Below, piece after piece: positions 5,131 to 5,158 of a stretch of 5,158 nucleotides of DNA (its first letter is position 1; every line of letters begins with the position of its first letter). The notes beneath the pieces were generated by a model that was not told the DNA's origin, made no database searches, and saw only the letters and a program-made list of their open reading frames with translations. The stretch comes from Bacteroidota bacterium (GTDB lineage: Bacteria; Bacteroidota; Bacteroidia; Bacteroidales; Marinifilaceae). The DNA is taken from assembly GCA_023400335.1 (NCBI GenBank), contig JAEXFF010000216.1, forward strand, positions 1 through 5,158, in the 5' to 3' direction. The translations under genes and the position numbers were made by a program.

Positions 5131-5158
5131 TTTACCACTTCAACCTTTCCGGAACAAA

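Noticed and set aside
1..5158. CRISPR arrays, tRNA or rRNA genes, insertion sequences, toxin-antitoxin pairs.
   Set aside because: No regularly spaced direct repeats, cloverleaf sequence, transposase motifs or terminal repeats with target duplications were seen.

Overview
The window looks like chromosomal DNA from a gut-type Bacteroidota, most likely order Bacteroidales. The evidence is: start codons preceded by A-rich stretches rather than Shine-Dalgarno sites; a promoter of the TTTG / TAnnTTTG class in front of one gene; an ECF sigma gene followed immediately by an anti-sigma / outer-membrane barrel gene; and a lipoprotein with acidic residues just after the lipid-anchored Cys. I cannot name the genus. 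All five complete genes are on the + strand.

Layout: (1) 1-205 is non-coding leader DNA with a perfect 10-bp inverted repeat. (2) 206-1678 encodes a 12-TM APC transporter of the GadC-like glutamate/GABA antiporter family. (3) 1679-1927 is an unusually structured intergenic region. It holds a 10-bp inverted repeat, then a three-tier hairpin ending in a T run (likely the transporter's terminator), then the promoter of the next gene. (4) 1928-2725 encodes a Cof-type HAD phosphatase, apparently a single-gene unit. (5) 2726-2864 contains a candidate ECF-type promoter. (6) 2865-5090 is a tight three-gene operon: ECF sigma factor, a protein predicted to span both membranes (cytoplasmic anti-sigma segment, one inner-membrane helix, long periplasmic linker, C-terminal beta-barrel), and a small lipoprotein. 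A 13-bp perfect hairpin follows.

The most interesting unit is the three-gene operon. Its first two genes match the architecture of the dual membrane-spanning anti-sigma factors (Dma family, with partner sigma factor Das) described in Bacteroides thetaiotaomicron, where the founding pair controls outer-membrane vesicle production. Here the pair is coupled to a lipoprotein that could act as ligand, sensor or output at the outer membrane. The model is that an outer-membrane event is relayed through the single anti-sigma polypeptide to release the sigma factor, which may then activate its own operon from the GCAAC-N16-GCATC promoter. The second notable feature is a heptamer, TTAACGA, present five times in the non-coding DNA flanking the transporter and seen nowhere else in the window.
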